Of a stretch of 45,692 nt of DNA, positions 33,732-41,897 are shown in pieces (the first letter of the stretch is position 1; every line of letters begins with the position of its first letter). Below the pieces are notes generated by a model, which was not told the DNA's origin, searched no databases, and was given only the letters and a program-made list of their open reading frames with translations. Origin of the DNA: Flavobacteriales bacterium (lineage in GTDB: Bacteria > Bacteroidota > Bacteroidia > Flavobacteriales_D > CAJJDF01); contig JAHDBM010000021.1 of assembly GCA_020630395.1 (NCBI GenBank), forward strand, positions 1 through 45,692. Direction: 5' to 3'. Position numbers and translations under genes: made by a program.

Positions 33732-34649
33732 TTGGAACTAATAAAACAAGTCATTAATGATCTAATTGATGCAAATATATCTTTAGAAGCACCTCTTTTG
33801 AAAACAAAAGTTTTAGCTACTAGAATTAATAATCAAGAATTATTATCATGGGTTAATCAGGAGCTTACAGGATACCCTGAAAATATAGTTCCTGCCTACC
33901 GAATATATACTTGTTCAATTATTGGGGCATATAATACATTGGATAAAGAATATAAAGGTATTCAAATACCTACTGAAGGATTAGATACATCAATACGAGA
34001 TGAACTTAAATATTTCAAGTTTAACCAAGGTGTTTCTTCCTTAGAAAGTATAATTAAAGAACCAGGCTCTGGTATTTTAGAAAGAGAATTAACGGCAGAG
34101 TTAATTAAAGTGATAGAAGCTAATATGAAAAGTTACATGAACATGTCAATTTTGGATTTATATGACTGTAGGCTTAGAACAGCACCAAATGTGATTAATC
34201 AATTATTGTCAATTGTTAAATCAAGGCTTTTAGATTTTATGCTTGAGTTAGAAAATAAATTTGGAATTAAAGCTGAAATAGAAACATTAAAAACTAACAA
34301 TCAAATTATTACTAATATGGTAACTAACAATATAACTAATAACGGAGATGGTAATGTTACTAACACAGGCAATGACTCTAAGTTAAAAGCTAAAATAAAT
34401 ATTAAGAAATTAAATAAGCAAAGTTTAAGGGAAGGTCTTTTGTCTAATAAAGTTAGTGAGGAAGATATCAATGAACTATTAAGTATAGTAGATAAAGAAG
34501 AAATAACAAACCCTGATAATTTTGGAAAGCCAATTAATTCTTGGATATCAAAAATGTATAATAAAGCATTAAATGGCTCTTGGGATGTAGCTTCAGGAGC
34601 AGCTGGAGGCATTTTAACCACAATTATAAGCCAATATTATGGCTTATAA
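33732..34649 (+). CDS. AbiTii-domain protein, probable abortive-infection/defence factor
   Basis: The 305-residue protein starts at TTG (33732). Residues 1-50 (LIKQVINDLIDANISLEAPLLKTKVLATRI-NNQELLSWVNQELTGYPE) match my recollection of the AbiTii domain of abortive-infection proteins, and the YRIYTCSIIGAY segment continues it. Helices run to about 187, then a low-complexity Asn/Thr linker (NMVTNNITNNGDGNVTNTGN, about 195-215). A helical C-terminal domain ends in a short hydrophobic stretch (WDVASGAAGGILTTIISQYYGL). That layout would suit a sensor or assembly domain joined to a membrane-directed effector end. No partner, methylase, nuclease or mobile gene is adjacent. Biological role is inferred from the domain only. 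Confidence 0.7.
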   Translation: MELIKQVINDLIDANISLEAPLLKTKVLATRINNQELLSWVNQELTGYPENIVPAYRIYTCSIIGAYNTLDKEYKGIQIPTEGLDTSIRDELKYFKFNQGVSSLESIIKEPGSGILERELTAELIKVIEANMKSYMNMSILDLYDCRLRTAPNVINQLLSIVKSRLLDFMLELENKFGIKAEIETLKTNNQIITNMVTNNITNNGDGNVTNTGNDSKLKAKINIKKLNKQSLREGLLSNKVSEEDINELLSIVDKEEITNPDNFGKPINSWISKMYNKALNGSWDVASGAAGGILTTIISQYYGL

Positions 34650-34795
34650 GAGCTCTTAACCTCAAGAATAATCAAAAATTTCACACTTTTTTCAAATCAC
34701 GTACAATTTTTAAAAAAGTATTCCGTTATGGTAATAAGAAAGAAGGGAAGAGGAGAGAGAAGTACTATTGTAAAATGCGATAGATACTAAAATTA

Positions 34796-34836
34796 ACAGC
34801 CGAGCATATACCATCAAATATATAGCGCTCGGCTGT
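34796..34836. terminator. strong hairpin followed by T-rich sequence
   Basis: ACAGCCGAGC (34796-34805) pairs perfectly with GCTCGGCTGT (34827-34836) across a 21-nt loop, followed by TTCCTTTTT. It is much more GC-rich than its surroundings. It can end transcription from the plus strand about 150 nt after the AbiTii stop. Confidence 0.65.
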
Positions 34837-34880
34837 TTCCTTTTTCTACTAAAAAAATCTTTTATTACATTTTTTAAATT

Positions 34881-34990
34881 GTCATTCCAAACTTGATTTG
34901 GAATCTTTAACCTATAGATCTCGAATTAAATTCAGGCTGACATATCCTGCATAACGTGTATATAAATCCCCAGTCAAGCTGAGGATAACA
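34881..34990. repeat. REP-like cluster: one forward and two reverse copies
   Basis: A forward copy has perfect arms ATTCCAAA (34884-34891) and TTTGGAAT (34897-34904). A reverse copy is at about 34916-34941 (AATTCAGGCTGAC end). A second reverse copy has arms ATCCCCAG (34966-34973) and CTGAGGAT (34979-34986) with one mismatch. The forward loop is CTTGA and the reverse loop TCAAG, its complement, so the copies are inverted relative to each other. Confidence 0.75.
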
Positions 34991-34998
34991 ATTGAATA

Positions 34999-37428
34999 TT
35001 ACAATAACTTAACCTTATTCATACCTCTTTCAGAGAAACGAATATTTAGCCCTACTAAAAAATTACGTGTTGCTTGAGGATAATATCCTTCTAATTGTTG
35101 AAACTCCCCGCCACTTGAGTATCGATAAATCCATCCGTTAGTTTCATATAACTCGTTAAACAGATTGTTTATAGAGCCAAATAACTGAAAAGACATTCCG
35201 TTATTTAGTCTAAGGTTATAGTTCATTCTTAAATCATGCACTAAAAAAGCATCTAATGCTCTATCATCACTTTGTGTGTTATCCATATATTGCTTACTCA
35301 CATATTTCGACACAAATGAAATTGTAAAATCATCAATTCGATTGTTAACTGTAGGTCCATCAAATTGCTTGTATGGATTAAATTCAAAAATACTACTTAC
35401 AATCGTAGAAGGAGAAAAAGCAATATCAGTATTACTGTGGTTTACTGTGTCTTTGCCCCAAGTATCCCAATTATCAACATATTCGGTCCATTCTTGTATT
35501 TTGTTCTGTGCAAAAGCTACATTACCTCTCCAAGATAATCCTTTGGTTAATTGAACACCACCTTCAATTTCAACACCTAGTCTATACGAAGATTCAATAT
35601 TAGTTCTAACAGATGCACCCACATCATTAATTTCACCAGTAGGTACTAGTTGATTATTATAACCCATATAGTAACCATTTATGCCCAGTGCATATTTGCT
35701 TTTATTTAATTTATAGCCTAATTCTAAATTATTAAGTGTTTCATGTTTTGGTCTACTATTAGGCGTAGATTCAGTTAAATCATCTCTGTTAGGTTCTTTG
35801 TTAGCAACAGCAAATAAACCGTAAAATCGGTTACTGTTATTTAGTTGGTAGTTAAAGCCTAGTTTAGGATTAATAAAAGAATATCGAGCGTTTTGCGTAA
35901 TGTTATTTAAGACATTATCAAACCCTAAAAATGTATAATCTATAGTTCTTAATTGGATATCAGCAAATAAACCAAGTTTACCAATTAAGTAATTCACTTT
36001 GGCATAAGAGTTAATGTCTACTTTGGAAGCAGTATTATCATAGTAACGATCTCTTATTTCTGAATTTCCAGCAAAACGAGCCCAAATAACTTCACCAAAA
36101 TGATCTCCTTTATATTCGTTAATTGCACCACCAAACGTAATATCGAGTTTGTTAGAAGGTGTATAGTGTAACGAAAATACAGAGCCATAAAAATCATTGT
36201 CTAACCATCTTCTTCTAATAAGATCACTGGTAGTAATGGTATCATTAGGAGTTGTAACAGGATCAATGCCATAATCAGCAAGATCATCTCCAGTTCTAAA
36301 TTGCTCGAAATACCCTTGTCCTTTAGTGTAGTGAAGTGCTACATTTAATAATAAATCATCTGCTAATTGGCGATTATAGAACAATTGATAGTGGGTTTGT
36401 TGATAGTTATCCACTTCATTATCGTAAGTGTAAACGTTATAGGTCCTGTTTGTTTCTAAAGAATCTTTTGGTATACCTCCCCAAGCTTGATAGGTCTTTT
36501 CTTTTCCTGAAAAAGTAATAAGCCTTAAGCTGTTTTTTTTGTCTAAATATTGTCCAGATAAATAATAAGATTTTAAATCCGAAGAAGCTCTATCTACATA
36601 ACCATCAGATTGTATATTGGATAATCTACCTTCAAAAGCAAAACGATTATTGATTAAACCTGATCCAAATCGCACGGTATTTTTCATGGTGTTAAAAGAT
36701 CCAAACGAGTTGTTTATTTCTCCATAAGCTTTTTCAGATAAATTGTTTGTCAGTAAATTTACGCTAGCACCAAAAGCACCTGCTCCATTGGTTGATGTAC
36801 CCGCACCTCTTTGTACTTGAATGTTTTCTAATGAAGAAGCGAAATCAGGCATGTTGACCCAAAATACTCCATGGGATTCTGGATCATTTAAAGGAACTCC
36901 ATTAATGGTAACGTTAATTCTAGTAATATCAGTTCCTCTAATACGCATACTGGTATATCCAATTCCAGCACCAGCATCAGAGTTTACCACCATAGAAGGT
37001 GTATTACCAAGTAAAAAGGGGATGTCTTGACCTAAATTAGTTTCTCGAATTTCTTTATTGGTAACGTTTGTAACTGTACCAGGAGTTTTTTTGTCTACAC
37101 GAGTAGCTTGTACTACCACTTCATTTGCAATATAAGGTTTAGCTTTAAGTTGTATTGTGTTAGGAGAAATTTCATTATTTGCAATACTAACTTGTGTTGT
37201 TAATGGATAAAAACCAAGTCTTGTAATGGTTAGGTTAGCTTTATTACTAGTAGATGATAATTGATATTCACCTTTATTATTCGAAAATATAGGATTTGTG
37301 CTACCATTAACGTAAATAATTGCACCTTCTACAACATTGCCATTTAAGTCTTTAATGAATCCCTTAATTTGGGAGAATGTCATATTACTAAATGCAAATA
37401 AAAATAAAATACAGAGTGTTTTTTTCAT
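34999..37428 (-). CDS. TonB-dependent receptor, probably for thiamine or a thiamine precursor
   Basis: The 809-residue outer-membrane receptor has a signal peptide (1-20, ending MTFSQ), a carboxypeptidase-regulatory-like domain (IKGFIKDLNGNVVEGAIIYVNGS..., about 21-105), a plug domain (VTNVTNKEIRETNLGQDIPFLLGNTPS...MRIRGTDITRINVTINGVPLNDPES, about 115-225) and a 22-strand-type barrel ending ATRNFLVGLNIRF. It imports its ligand with energy from TonB-ExbBD. The leader carries a promoter, a TPP riboswitch and a terminator-like hairpin, so expression should fall when thiamine pyrophosphate is plentiful. Thiamine-regulated TonB receptors of this kind have been described in Bacteroidota (Omr1). Substrate identity is inferred from the riboswitch, not from the protein. 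Confidence 0.92.
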   Translation of the reverse strand: MKKTLCILFLFAFSNMTFSQIKGFIKDLNGNVVEGAIIYVNGSTNPIFSNNKGEYQLSSTSNKANLTITRLGFYPLTTQVSIANNEISPNTIQLKAKPYIANEVVVQATRVDKKTPGTVTNVTNKEIRETNLGQDIPFLLGNTPSMVVNSDAGAGIGYTSMRIRGTDITRINVTINGVPLNDPESHGVFWVNMPDFASSLENIQVQRGAGTSTNGAGAFGASVNLLTNNLSEKAYGEINNSFGSFNTMKNTVRFGSGLINNRFAFEGRLSNIQSDGYVDRASSDLKSYYLSGQYLDKKNSLRLITFSGKEKTYQAWGGIPKDSLETNRTYNVYTYDNEVDNYQQTHYQLFYNRQLADDLLLNVALHYTKGQGYFEQFRTGDDLADYGIDPVTTPNDTITTSDLIRRRWLDNDFYGSVFSLHYTPSNKLDITFGGAINEYKGDHFGEVIWARFAGNSEIRDRYYDNTASKVDINSYAKVNYLIGKLGLFADIQLRTIDYTFLGFDNVLNNITQNARYSFINPKLGFNYQLNNSNRFYGLFAVANKEPNRDDLTESTPNSRPKHETLNNLELGYKLNKSKYALGINGYYMGYNNQLVPTGEINDVGASVRTNIESSYRLGVEIEGGVQLTKGLSWRGNVAFAQNKIQEWTEYVDNWDTWGKDTVNHSNTDIAFSPSTIVSSIFEFNPYKQFDGPTVNNRIDDFTISFVSKYVSKQYMDNTQSDDRALDAFLVHDLRMNYNLRLNNGMSFQLFGSINNLFNELYETNGWIYRYSSGGEFQQLEGYYPQATRNFLVGLNIRFSERGMNKVKLL

Positions 37429-37499
37429 GTTTTCCTTATAAATAGTTGTTTTGTAAACTGTTATTGGAAAGCAAAAATTAGGGTAAGATATACCACATT

Positions 37500-37523
37500 A
37501 AAAGTCTAATTGAATAGACTTTT
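37500..37523 (-). terminator. hairpin after the TPP aptamer (candidate expression platform)
   Basis: AAAAGTCTA (37500-37508) and TAGACTTTT (37515-37523) are perfect 9-bp arms with a 6-nt loop. Read on the minus strand it directly follows the aptamer and ends in TTTTAATG, so it can act as a weak intrinsic terminator controlled by the riboswitch. The receptor start is 72 nt further on. Confidence 0.65.
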
Positions 37524-37526
37524 TGC

Positions 37527-37600
37527 ATAATCCCTTCTATGAATTACCACAGCAGGTTCAGTGGGTATAATCTCAGCCTTTAATAGTTGGCACCCCAATA
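37527..37600 (-). ncRNA. TPP (THI-box) riboswitch
   Basis: On the minus strand the conserved THI-box segments occur in order: GGGGTGCC, GGCTGAGATTATACCC, ACTGAACCTG, TGGTAATTCAT and AGAAGGGA. These form the two sensor arms that hold thiamine pyrophosphate. The closing P1 stem is weak by eye. It lies between a consensus promoter (37611-37640) and a terminator-like hairpin, and controls the TonB-dependent receptor at 34999-37428. Confidence 0.93.
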
Positions 37601-37610
37601 ACATTTACAT

Positions 37611-37640
37611 CAAAGGTATATGTTTTTTGAAGCCAGTCAA
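37611..37640 (-). promoter_or_regulatory. Bacteroidota consensus promoter of the riboswitch-receptor transcript
   Basis: On the minus strand TTG (37640-37638) is followed after exactly 19 nt by TACCTTTG (37618-37611), a full match to the TTG-N19-TAnnTTTG promoter of Bacteroidota. Transcription would start near 37604, a few bases before the TPP aptamer. Confidence 0.75.
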
Positions 37641-37675
37641 AATTTATTTAACTTCAAGCTTATTCTTAGAATTTC

Positions 37676-38263
37676 ATGAAATATTTTTCACTTGTTTGTA
37701 TCGTGTTTTTGTTTTCTTGTGTCAGCAAGAAAAAATATGCTGGATTAGAAAAAGAGAAAGCTATACTAGCAGGTAAAGTTGAGAAGCTAAACAAACAAAA
37801 TGGAGAATATTTAGCTGATTTAGAGAAAAAAGATAAAGTTAATAAGCAGTTGAAAATTCAAAATGAACGATTAGAAGAACAACTCAAAGAATCTAAACGA
37901 GAAGGCTTAGACAATTTCATGACAAATCCACCTGTAGATGAAGAAGATTTAACATTGCCTGCAGGAGCTTCTAAAGCCTCATTTGTTGGAGGGAATCAAG
38001 CTATGCAAAATTTTATTATACAAAACATTCGTTATCCTCAGTTGGCTAAAGAAGCTGGAATACAAGGTAAGGTATTCGTTTCTTTTATAGTAGAGAAGAG
38101 TGGAACTGTTAGTAATGTTGAGATTATTAAAAATGCTCATCAGTTATTAGATAAAGAGGCTATGCGTGTTGTGCGTTCAATGCCTAAATGGAAGCCAGCA
38201 CAATTAAATGGAGTTTACATGAAGTCCAAACAAAAATTACCAATAGTATTTAAATTAGATTAA
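37676..38263 (+). CDS. lipoprotein with a TonB C-terminal domain
   Basis: The 195-residue protein has a lipoprotein signal (MKYFSLVCIVFLFSC, cysteine at 15, then VSKKK), a lysine/glutamate-rich coiled coil (about 20-85) and a TonB-type C-terminal domain (about 105-195). The latter includes IRYPQLAKEAGIQGKVFVSFIVEKSGTVSNVEIIK, LDKEAMRVVRSMPKWKPAQLNG. Ordinary TonB proteins are anchored by a membrane helix that contacts ExbB/ExbD; here a lipid anchor replaces it, so energy transduction in the usual way is doubtful. It is divergent from the thiamine-type receptor gene and followed by a paralogue. Function is inferred only from the domain. Confidence 0.85.
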   Translation: MKYFSLVCIVFLFSCVSKKKYAGLEKEKAILAGKVEKLNKQNGEYLADLEKKDKVNKQLKIQNERLEEQLKESKREGLDNFMTNPPVDEEDLTLPAGASKASFVGGNQAMQNFIIQNIRYPQLAKEAGIQGKVFVSFIVEKSGTVSNVEIIKNAHQLLDKEAMRVVRSMPKWKPAQLNGVYMKSKQKLPIVFKLD

Positions 38264-38329
38264 ATCCGCAATGGATGTTAACTATATAGAGACAAAACAA
38301 CAAATATTAAAAAAGATAAAACAGAACAA

Positions 38330-38854
38330 ATGAAAAAAATATTTATAGGAATCATTATGTTGCCTCTTGTAGCTTGTGTTAGTACAAAAGATTTTGCAAG
38401 AGTAGAAGAAGAAGTTAAAACGTTAAGAGAAGAAAATAAAGCATTACGTGACGCAGTAGTACGAATGGATGAACGAACAAATGCTATCGTTCGTTCACTT
38501 AATGGAACAGCAAATGCTGGTCAACAGGCGCAAAAACAACCTGAAATTACTCCAGAAACTGTTTTTAGACAAGCTGATGTTATGCCTTCATATCCAGGGG
38601 GAGATAAGGCGTTATTTGAGTTTTTTGGAAAGAATTTTAAATGGCCAGAAGGTGTAGAGTTTAAAGGGCAACTAGAAACTCAATTTGTAGTAGAACCAAC
38701 AGGTCAAATATCTAATTTTTCTTTTACAAAAGAAGGACCAAAGAAAATTCAAGAAGCTATTATAGAGGTTTTCACGAAAATGCCAAGATGGCAACCTGGA
38801 TCAATTAAAGGAAATAAAGTAAGAGTATTGTATACATTGCCGATTACGATATAA
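38330..38854 (+). CDS. second lipoprotein with a TonB-like C-terminal domain
   Basis: The 174-residue product has the same layout as its upstream neighbour: lipoprotein signal (MKKIFIGIIMLPLVAC, cysteine at 16, then VSTKD), a coiled coil (RVEEEVKTLREENKALRDAVVRMDERT), a Gln-rich linker and a TonB-like domain (SYPGGDKALFEFFGKNFKWPEG...FKGQLETQFVVEPTGQISNF...MPRWQPGSIKG). The CVS(K/T)K start of the mature part supports tandem duplication with strong divergence. It probably works with the protein at 37676; the role is unknown. Confidence 0.82.
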   Translation: MKKIFIGIIMLPLVACVSTKDFARVEEEVKTLREENKALRDAVVRMDERTNAIVRSLNGTANAGQQAQKQPEITPETVFRQADVMPSYPGGDKALFEFFGKNFKWPEGVEFKGQLETQFVVEPTGQISNFSFTKEGPKKIQEAIIEVFTKMPRWQPGSIKGNKVRVLYTLPITI

Positions 38855-38858
38855 TGAT

Positions 38859-39293
38859 ATGAATAAACTCCTTAGCTCTATATTGGTTGTTCAATTATTA
38901 ATCCTTTTACTTGGATGTTCTTTTAATTCAAGAGAGGAAGATAAGTTTAAGACCATTACTGAATTTGAACTTGATTTAAAACCATTAGAAATAAATTCAA
39001 TTGAATTTCTTGATTTTTTAGAGGATAAAAACAAGAATGACATGGGAGGATTAATCAATTGGGTTAAAACAGAATTAATACCTGGGAGAAGAATTATTCA
39101 AAATAGAAAAGAAAAAATATTATGTGATAGAGCATTAGATAAATTAGATAAAACTAATACTCCATTAAATGACTTTATAGTTCCTTTTGTTCATGGAGAT
39201 ATTACATATTTAAATTGTCAGTTATCAGGTGTTCACGCCTCAATTTATACCGATAATCCGGTTCAATTAATTATTAAAACATACACTAACTAA
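38859..39293 (+). CDS. small putative lipoprotein
   Basis: The 144-residue product has a lipoprotein signal ([20 protein letters not shown], cysteine at 20) and a soluble part containing [31 protein letters not shown]. No family is recognised. Its start lies 4 nt after the TonB-domain gene and its stop overlaps the kbl start (TAATG), so it is probably translated as part of the same run. Confidence 0.7.
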   Translation: MNKLLSSILVVQLLILLLGCSFNSREEDKFKTITEFELDLKPLEINSIEFLDFLEDKNKNDMGGLINWVKTELIPGRRIIQNRKEKILCDRALDKLDKTNTPLNDFIVPFVHGDITYLNCQLSGVHASIYTDNPVQLIIKTYTN

Positions 39294-40483
39294 TGGCATA
39301 CGGAAATTTAAAAGATCACTTATCACAAGAAATTAAAGTTTTAAAAGAAGCAGGTTTATACAAGTCTGAGCGGGTAATTACAAACCCACAAGGAGCTGAA
39401 ATAAAAGTAAACAGTGGAGAAGAAGTATTAAATTTTTGTGCGAATAACTATTTAGGATTGTCTTCTCATCCAGATGTTATTAAAGCAGCTAAAAATACAT
39501 TAGATACCCATGGATTTGGAATGTCATCTGTACGGTTTATTTGCGGGACGCAAGATATTCATAAAGAACTTGAAGAGAAAATAGCTAAGTTTTATGGAAC
39601 TGAAGACACTATTTTATATGCAGCAGCTTTTGATGCAAATGGAGGTGTTTTTGAACCGCTTTTTGGTCCTGAGGATGCTATTATATCAGATGCACTAAAC
39701 CATGCATCTATCATAGATGGTGTTAGATTATGTAAAGCAGCTCGTTATCGTTATAAGCATAGCGATATGGCCGATCTGGAAGAACAGCTTAAAAAAGCAC
39801 AAGATCAAAGACATAGAATAATTGTAACTGATGGTGTATTCTCTATGGATGGAGACATAGCGTTAATGGATAAAATATGTGACTTAGCCGATAAATATGA
39901 TGCATTAGTCATGACTGATGAATGTCATTCGGCAGGATTTATTGGTAAAACAGGTAGAGGAGTACCAGAGTATCATAATGTAATGGATCGAGTAGATATT
40001 ATTACAGGTACGCTTGGTAAAGCACTTGGTGGAGCAATGGGTGGTTATACCACTGGAAAAAAGGAGATAATTGATATGTTACGTCAAAAATCTAGGCCTT
40101 ATTTATTTTCTAATTCATTAGCACCATCAATAGTAGGGGCAGCTATTAAGGTATTTGATATATTATCTGATAATACAGCATTAAGAGATAAGTTAGAAGC
40201 TAATACCAAGTATTTTAAGGAAGGTGTACTAGCTGCAGGTTTTGATATCAAACCGGGAGATTCTCCAATTGTACCTATCATGTTATATGACGCAAAACTA
40301 TCTCAAGATTTCTCTAATGCTTTATTAAAAGAAGGTATTTATGTAATTGGATTTTACTATCCTGTAGTACCTAAAGGACAAGCAAGAATTCGTGTTCAAT
40401 TATCTGCAGGACATGAAAAAGCTCATTTAGATAAAGCTATTGAAGCATTCACTAGAATTGGTAAGGAATTGGGGGTTATATAA
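39293..40483 (+). CDS. kbl: glycine C-acetyltransferase (2-amino-3-ketobutyrate CoA ligase)
   Basis: This 396-residue PLP enzyme cleaves 2-amino-3-ketobutyrate with CoA to glycine and acetyl-CoA, the second step of threonine breakdown. The PLP lysine is K243 in [14 protein letters not shown], and [15 protein letters not shown] carries the cofactor-binding Asp and His. The N-terminus ([27 protein letters not shown]) matches Kbl rather than the related 8-amino-7-oxononanoate or 5-aminolevulinate synthases, and the length equals that of Kbl. The partner threonine dehydrogenase gene is not in the window. The start overlaps the previous stop by one base. Confidence 0.93.
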   Translation: MAYGNLKDHLSQEIKVLKEAGLYKSERVITNPQGAEIKVNSGEEVLNFCANNYLGLSSHPDVIKAAKNTLDTHGFGMSSVRFICGTQDIHKELEEKIAKFYGTEDTILYAAAFDANGGVFEPLFGPEDAIISDALNHASIIDGVRLCKAARYRYKHSDMADLEEQLKKAQDQRHRIIVTDGVFSMDGDIALMDKICDLADKYDALVMTDECHSAGFIGKTGRGVPEYHNVMDRVDIITGTLGKALGGAMGGYTTGKKEIIDMLRQKSRPYLFSNSLAPSIVGAAIKVFDILSDNTALRDKLEANTKYFKEGVLAAGFDIKPGDSPIVPIMLYDAKLSQDFSNALLKEGIYVIGFYYPVVPKGQARIRVQLSAGHEKAHLDKAIEAFTRIGKELGVI

Positions 40484-40726
40484 GCATGTACTTAAGCTTT
40501 CATCCTCAACTCGATTGAGGATTTCACGTTTACTATAAGCTTTTAGATTCCAGATAAATTCCAGAATGATAATTCATGTTGATTTAGCATACATACAAAT
40601 AGTCAACAATACCGTCATTACGAAAACGAATTTTAATGAGATTTGTAGTAATCTCAAAGTCATTAACCGGATATAAAAATTACTTCGATTACTATTGTCA
40701 ATCTTGTAATAAGTGAGTTTGTTTTG
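40484..40726. repeat. REP-like pair and a second degenerate repeat between convergent genes
   Basis: A forward REP-like copy has perfect arms ATCCTCAA (40502-40509) and TTGAGGAT (40515-40522). A reverse copy lies at about 40545-40570 (ATTCCAGA...TCCAGAAT, pairing with wobble on the minus-strand RNA). At about 40613-40657 GTCATTACGAAAACGAA...GTAATCTC resembles another repeat type (GTCATTGCGA...GCAATCTC) I recall from many genomes. No gene is seen in these 243 bases. Confidence 0.65.
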
Positions 40727-41749
40727 CTATTCTTCTAAATTCACCATCTCAAGCGAAGAGATTTTAGTTAGATTGTAAGAACCATTACAAATTGTATTTA
40801 TCAACATGGTTTTGCCATCCTTACTAATAACACTTTCGTATGCAGGTAGTTTTGCATAACATATATTAGCAGGTATTTGCTTGTACTCCATAGCTTCGTT
40901 AATGAATGTATATACTTTATTCTTACTCATGATGTAAATAGCGTTATTTATAGGATTAACTGTAATGGTGCTATATGTTTTCTTTACAATTGGAGTAGGG
41001 TAAGACTTAATATTGTCTTTATTTAAGTTTTTTAATATGATGAATTTTCCACTTTTTAAATCTGTTAGGTATATGGATTGTCCATCAGCCGAAAATTTTA
41101 AATCAGATACGAATTCTATGTGTTTAGTTAGATCGAAAGAGTTTATCAGTTTGATTTCATTTTTTATTTTGAATAATAACACTCCAGCTTTTCCTTCATT
41201 AACTATAAAAGTAGAGTCATGTAATCTAATGAGCTGTAAAATTTCTTGATCCTTAGATTGATATAAAACATCTTTTATGGCTAAATCTTCAATAGATAAG
41301 GAAACGATATCATTAGTTGCTTTATTAGTTTTAATATCAAAACGACTTCTTAAACAAATAACTTGATCGGTAGCTTCATGATATTTTATTTCTCCAATAT
41401 TTTTGTCAAGGGTTCCTTTTCCTTTTAATTCACCAGTTGCAAGGTTTCTTATTTCATAGTTTCCTAAACCAATAATATATAGATTATCTTTTCTTAAAAA
41501 TAAGTGACAGTAGTACCAGTCGAACGTTTGTTTACTGTAATTATGCACCCATATTTTTTTTCCATCAGTTCTATTAAATACCGCAACATAGCTGTTTTCA
41601 GAGGCTGCTATATATTGATCTGTGATAACAGGGGTAAAAGTGGTTGTTTGATCTTGGCTTAAAACAATAGAAGTAGATTTAGTAAAATCTTGAGCTAAAT
41701 TATTATTGACTATTAGTGCAAATAGGATTATGGTAAGTATGCGGATCAT
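40727..41749 (-). CDS. secreted beta-propeller-like protein (PQQ/WD40-like)
   Basis: The 340-residue product has a signal peptide (MIRILTIILFALIVNNNLAQ) and repeated blade-like segments (YIAASENSYVAVFNRTDGKKIWVHNY, LYIIGLGNYEIRNLATGELKG, LKFSADGQSIYLTDLKSGKFIIL, AIYIMSKNKVYTFIN). These resemble PQQ-like or WD40-like propellers, which usually bind partners or assist assembly. No catalytic residues are evident. A REP-like pair lies just upstream. Confidence 0.72.
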   Translation of the reverse strand: MIRILTIILFALIVNNNLAQDFTKSTSIVLSQDQTTTFTPVITDQYIAASENSYVAVFNRTDGKKIWVHNYSKQTFDWYYCHLFLRKDNLYIIGLGNYEIRNLATGELKGKGTLDKNIGEIKYHEATDQVICLRSRFDIKTNKATNDIVSLSIEDLAIKDVLYQSKDQEILQLIRLHDSTFIVNEGKAGVLLFKIKNEIKLINSFDLTKHIEFVSDLKFSADGQSIYLTDLKSGKFIILKNLNKDNIKSYPTPIVKKTYSTITVNPINNAIYIMSKNKVYTFINEAMEYKQIPANICYAKLPAYESVISKDGKTMLINTICNGSYNLTKISSLEMVNLEE

Positions 41750-41770
41750 GTTTTCTTAAGTATTATTTCT

Positions 41771-41829
41771 CATTCCAAACTTCATTTGGAATCTTTTCAT
41801 TTTTAAATCCTAAATCAAGTTTAGGATGG
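41771..41829. repeat. REP-like inverted pair
   Basis: The forward copy has perfect arms ATTCCAAA (41772-41779) and TTTGGAAT (41785-41792). The reverse copy has perfect arms ATCCTAAA (41807-41814) and TTTAGGAT (41820-41827). Loops are CTTCA and TCAAG. The pair lies between the stop of the flavoprotein gene and the start of the propeller gene. Confidence 0.75.
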
Positions 41830-41897
41830 CAACTTTAATTTCGTTTGTTTGTAATAATACAAAGTGTTTATATGATAGCCAATTATTTAAGTCTTAA

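Larger units (their letters stand above)
34650..34998. other. convergent intergenic region with hairpin and REP-like palindromes
   Basis: These 349 bases lie between the AbiTii gene and the TonB receptor gene, which point at each other. They hold a perfect GC-rich hairpin (34796-34836) and a cluster of REP-like palindromes (34881-34990). The first 140 bases, including a purine-rich run at 34734-34765, carry no gene I can support. Confidence 0.6.

Noticed and set aside
34580-34783. Open frame of 67 codons overlapping the end of the AbiTii gene
   Set aside because: It starts inside the AbiTii gene in another frame, has a biased K/R/F composition expected from A-rich DNA, and shows no recognisable family or signal.
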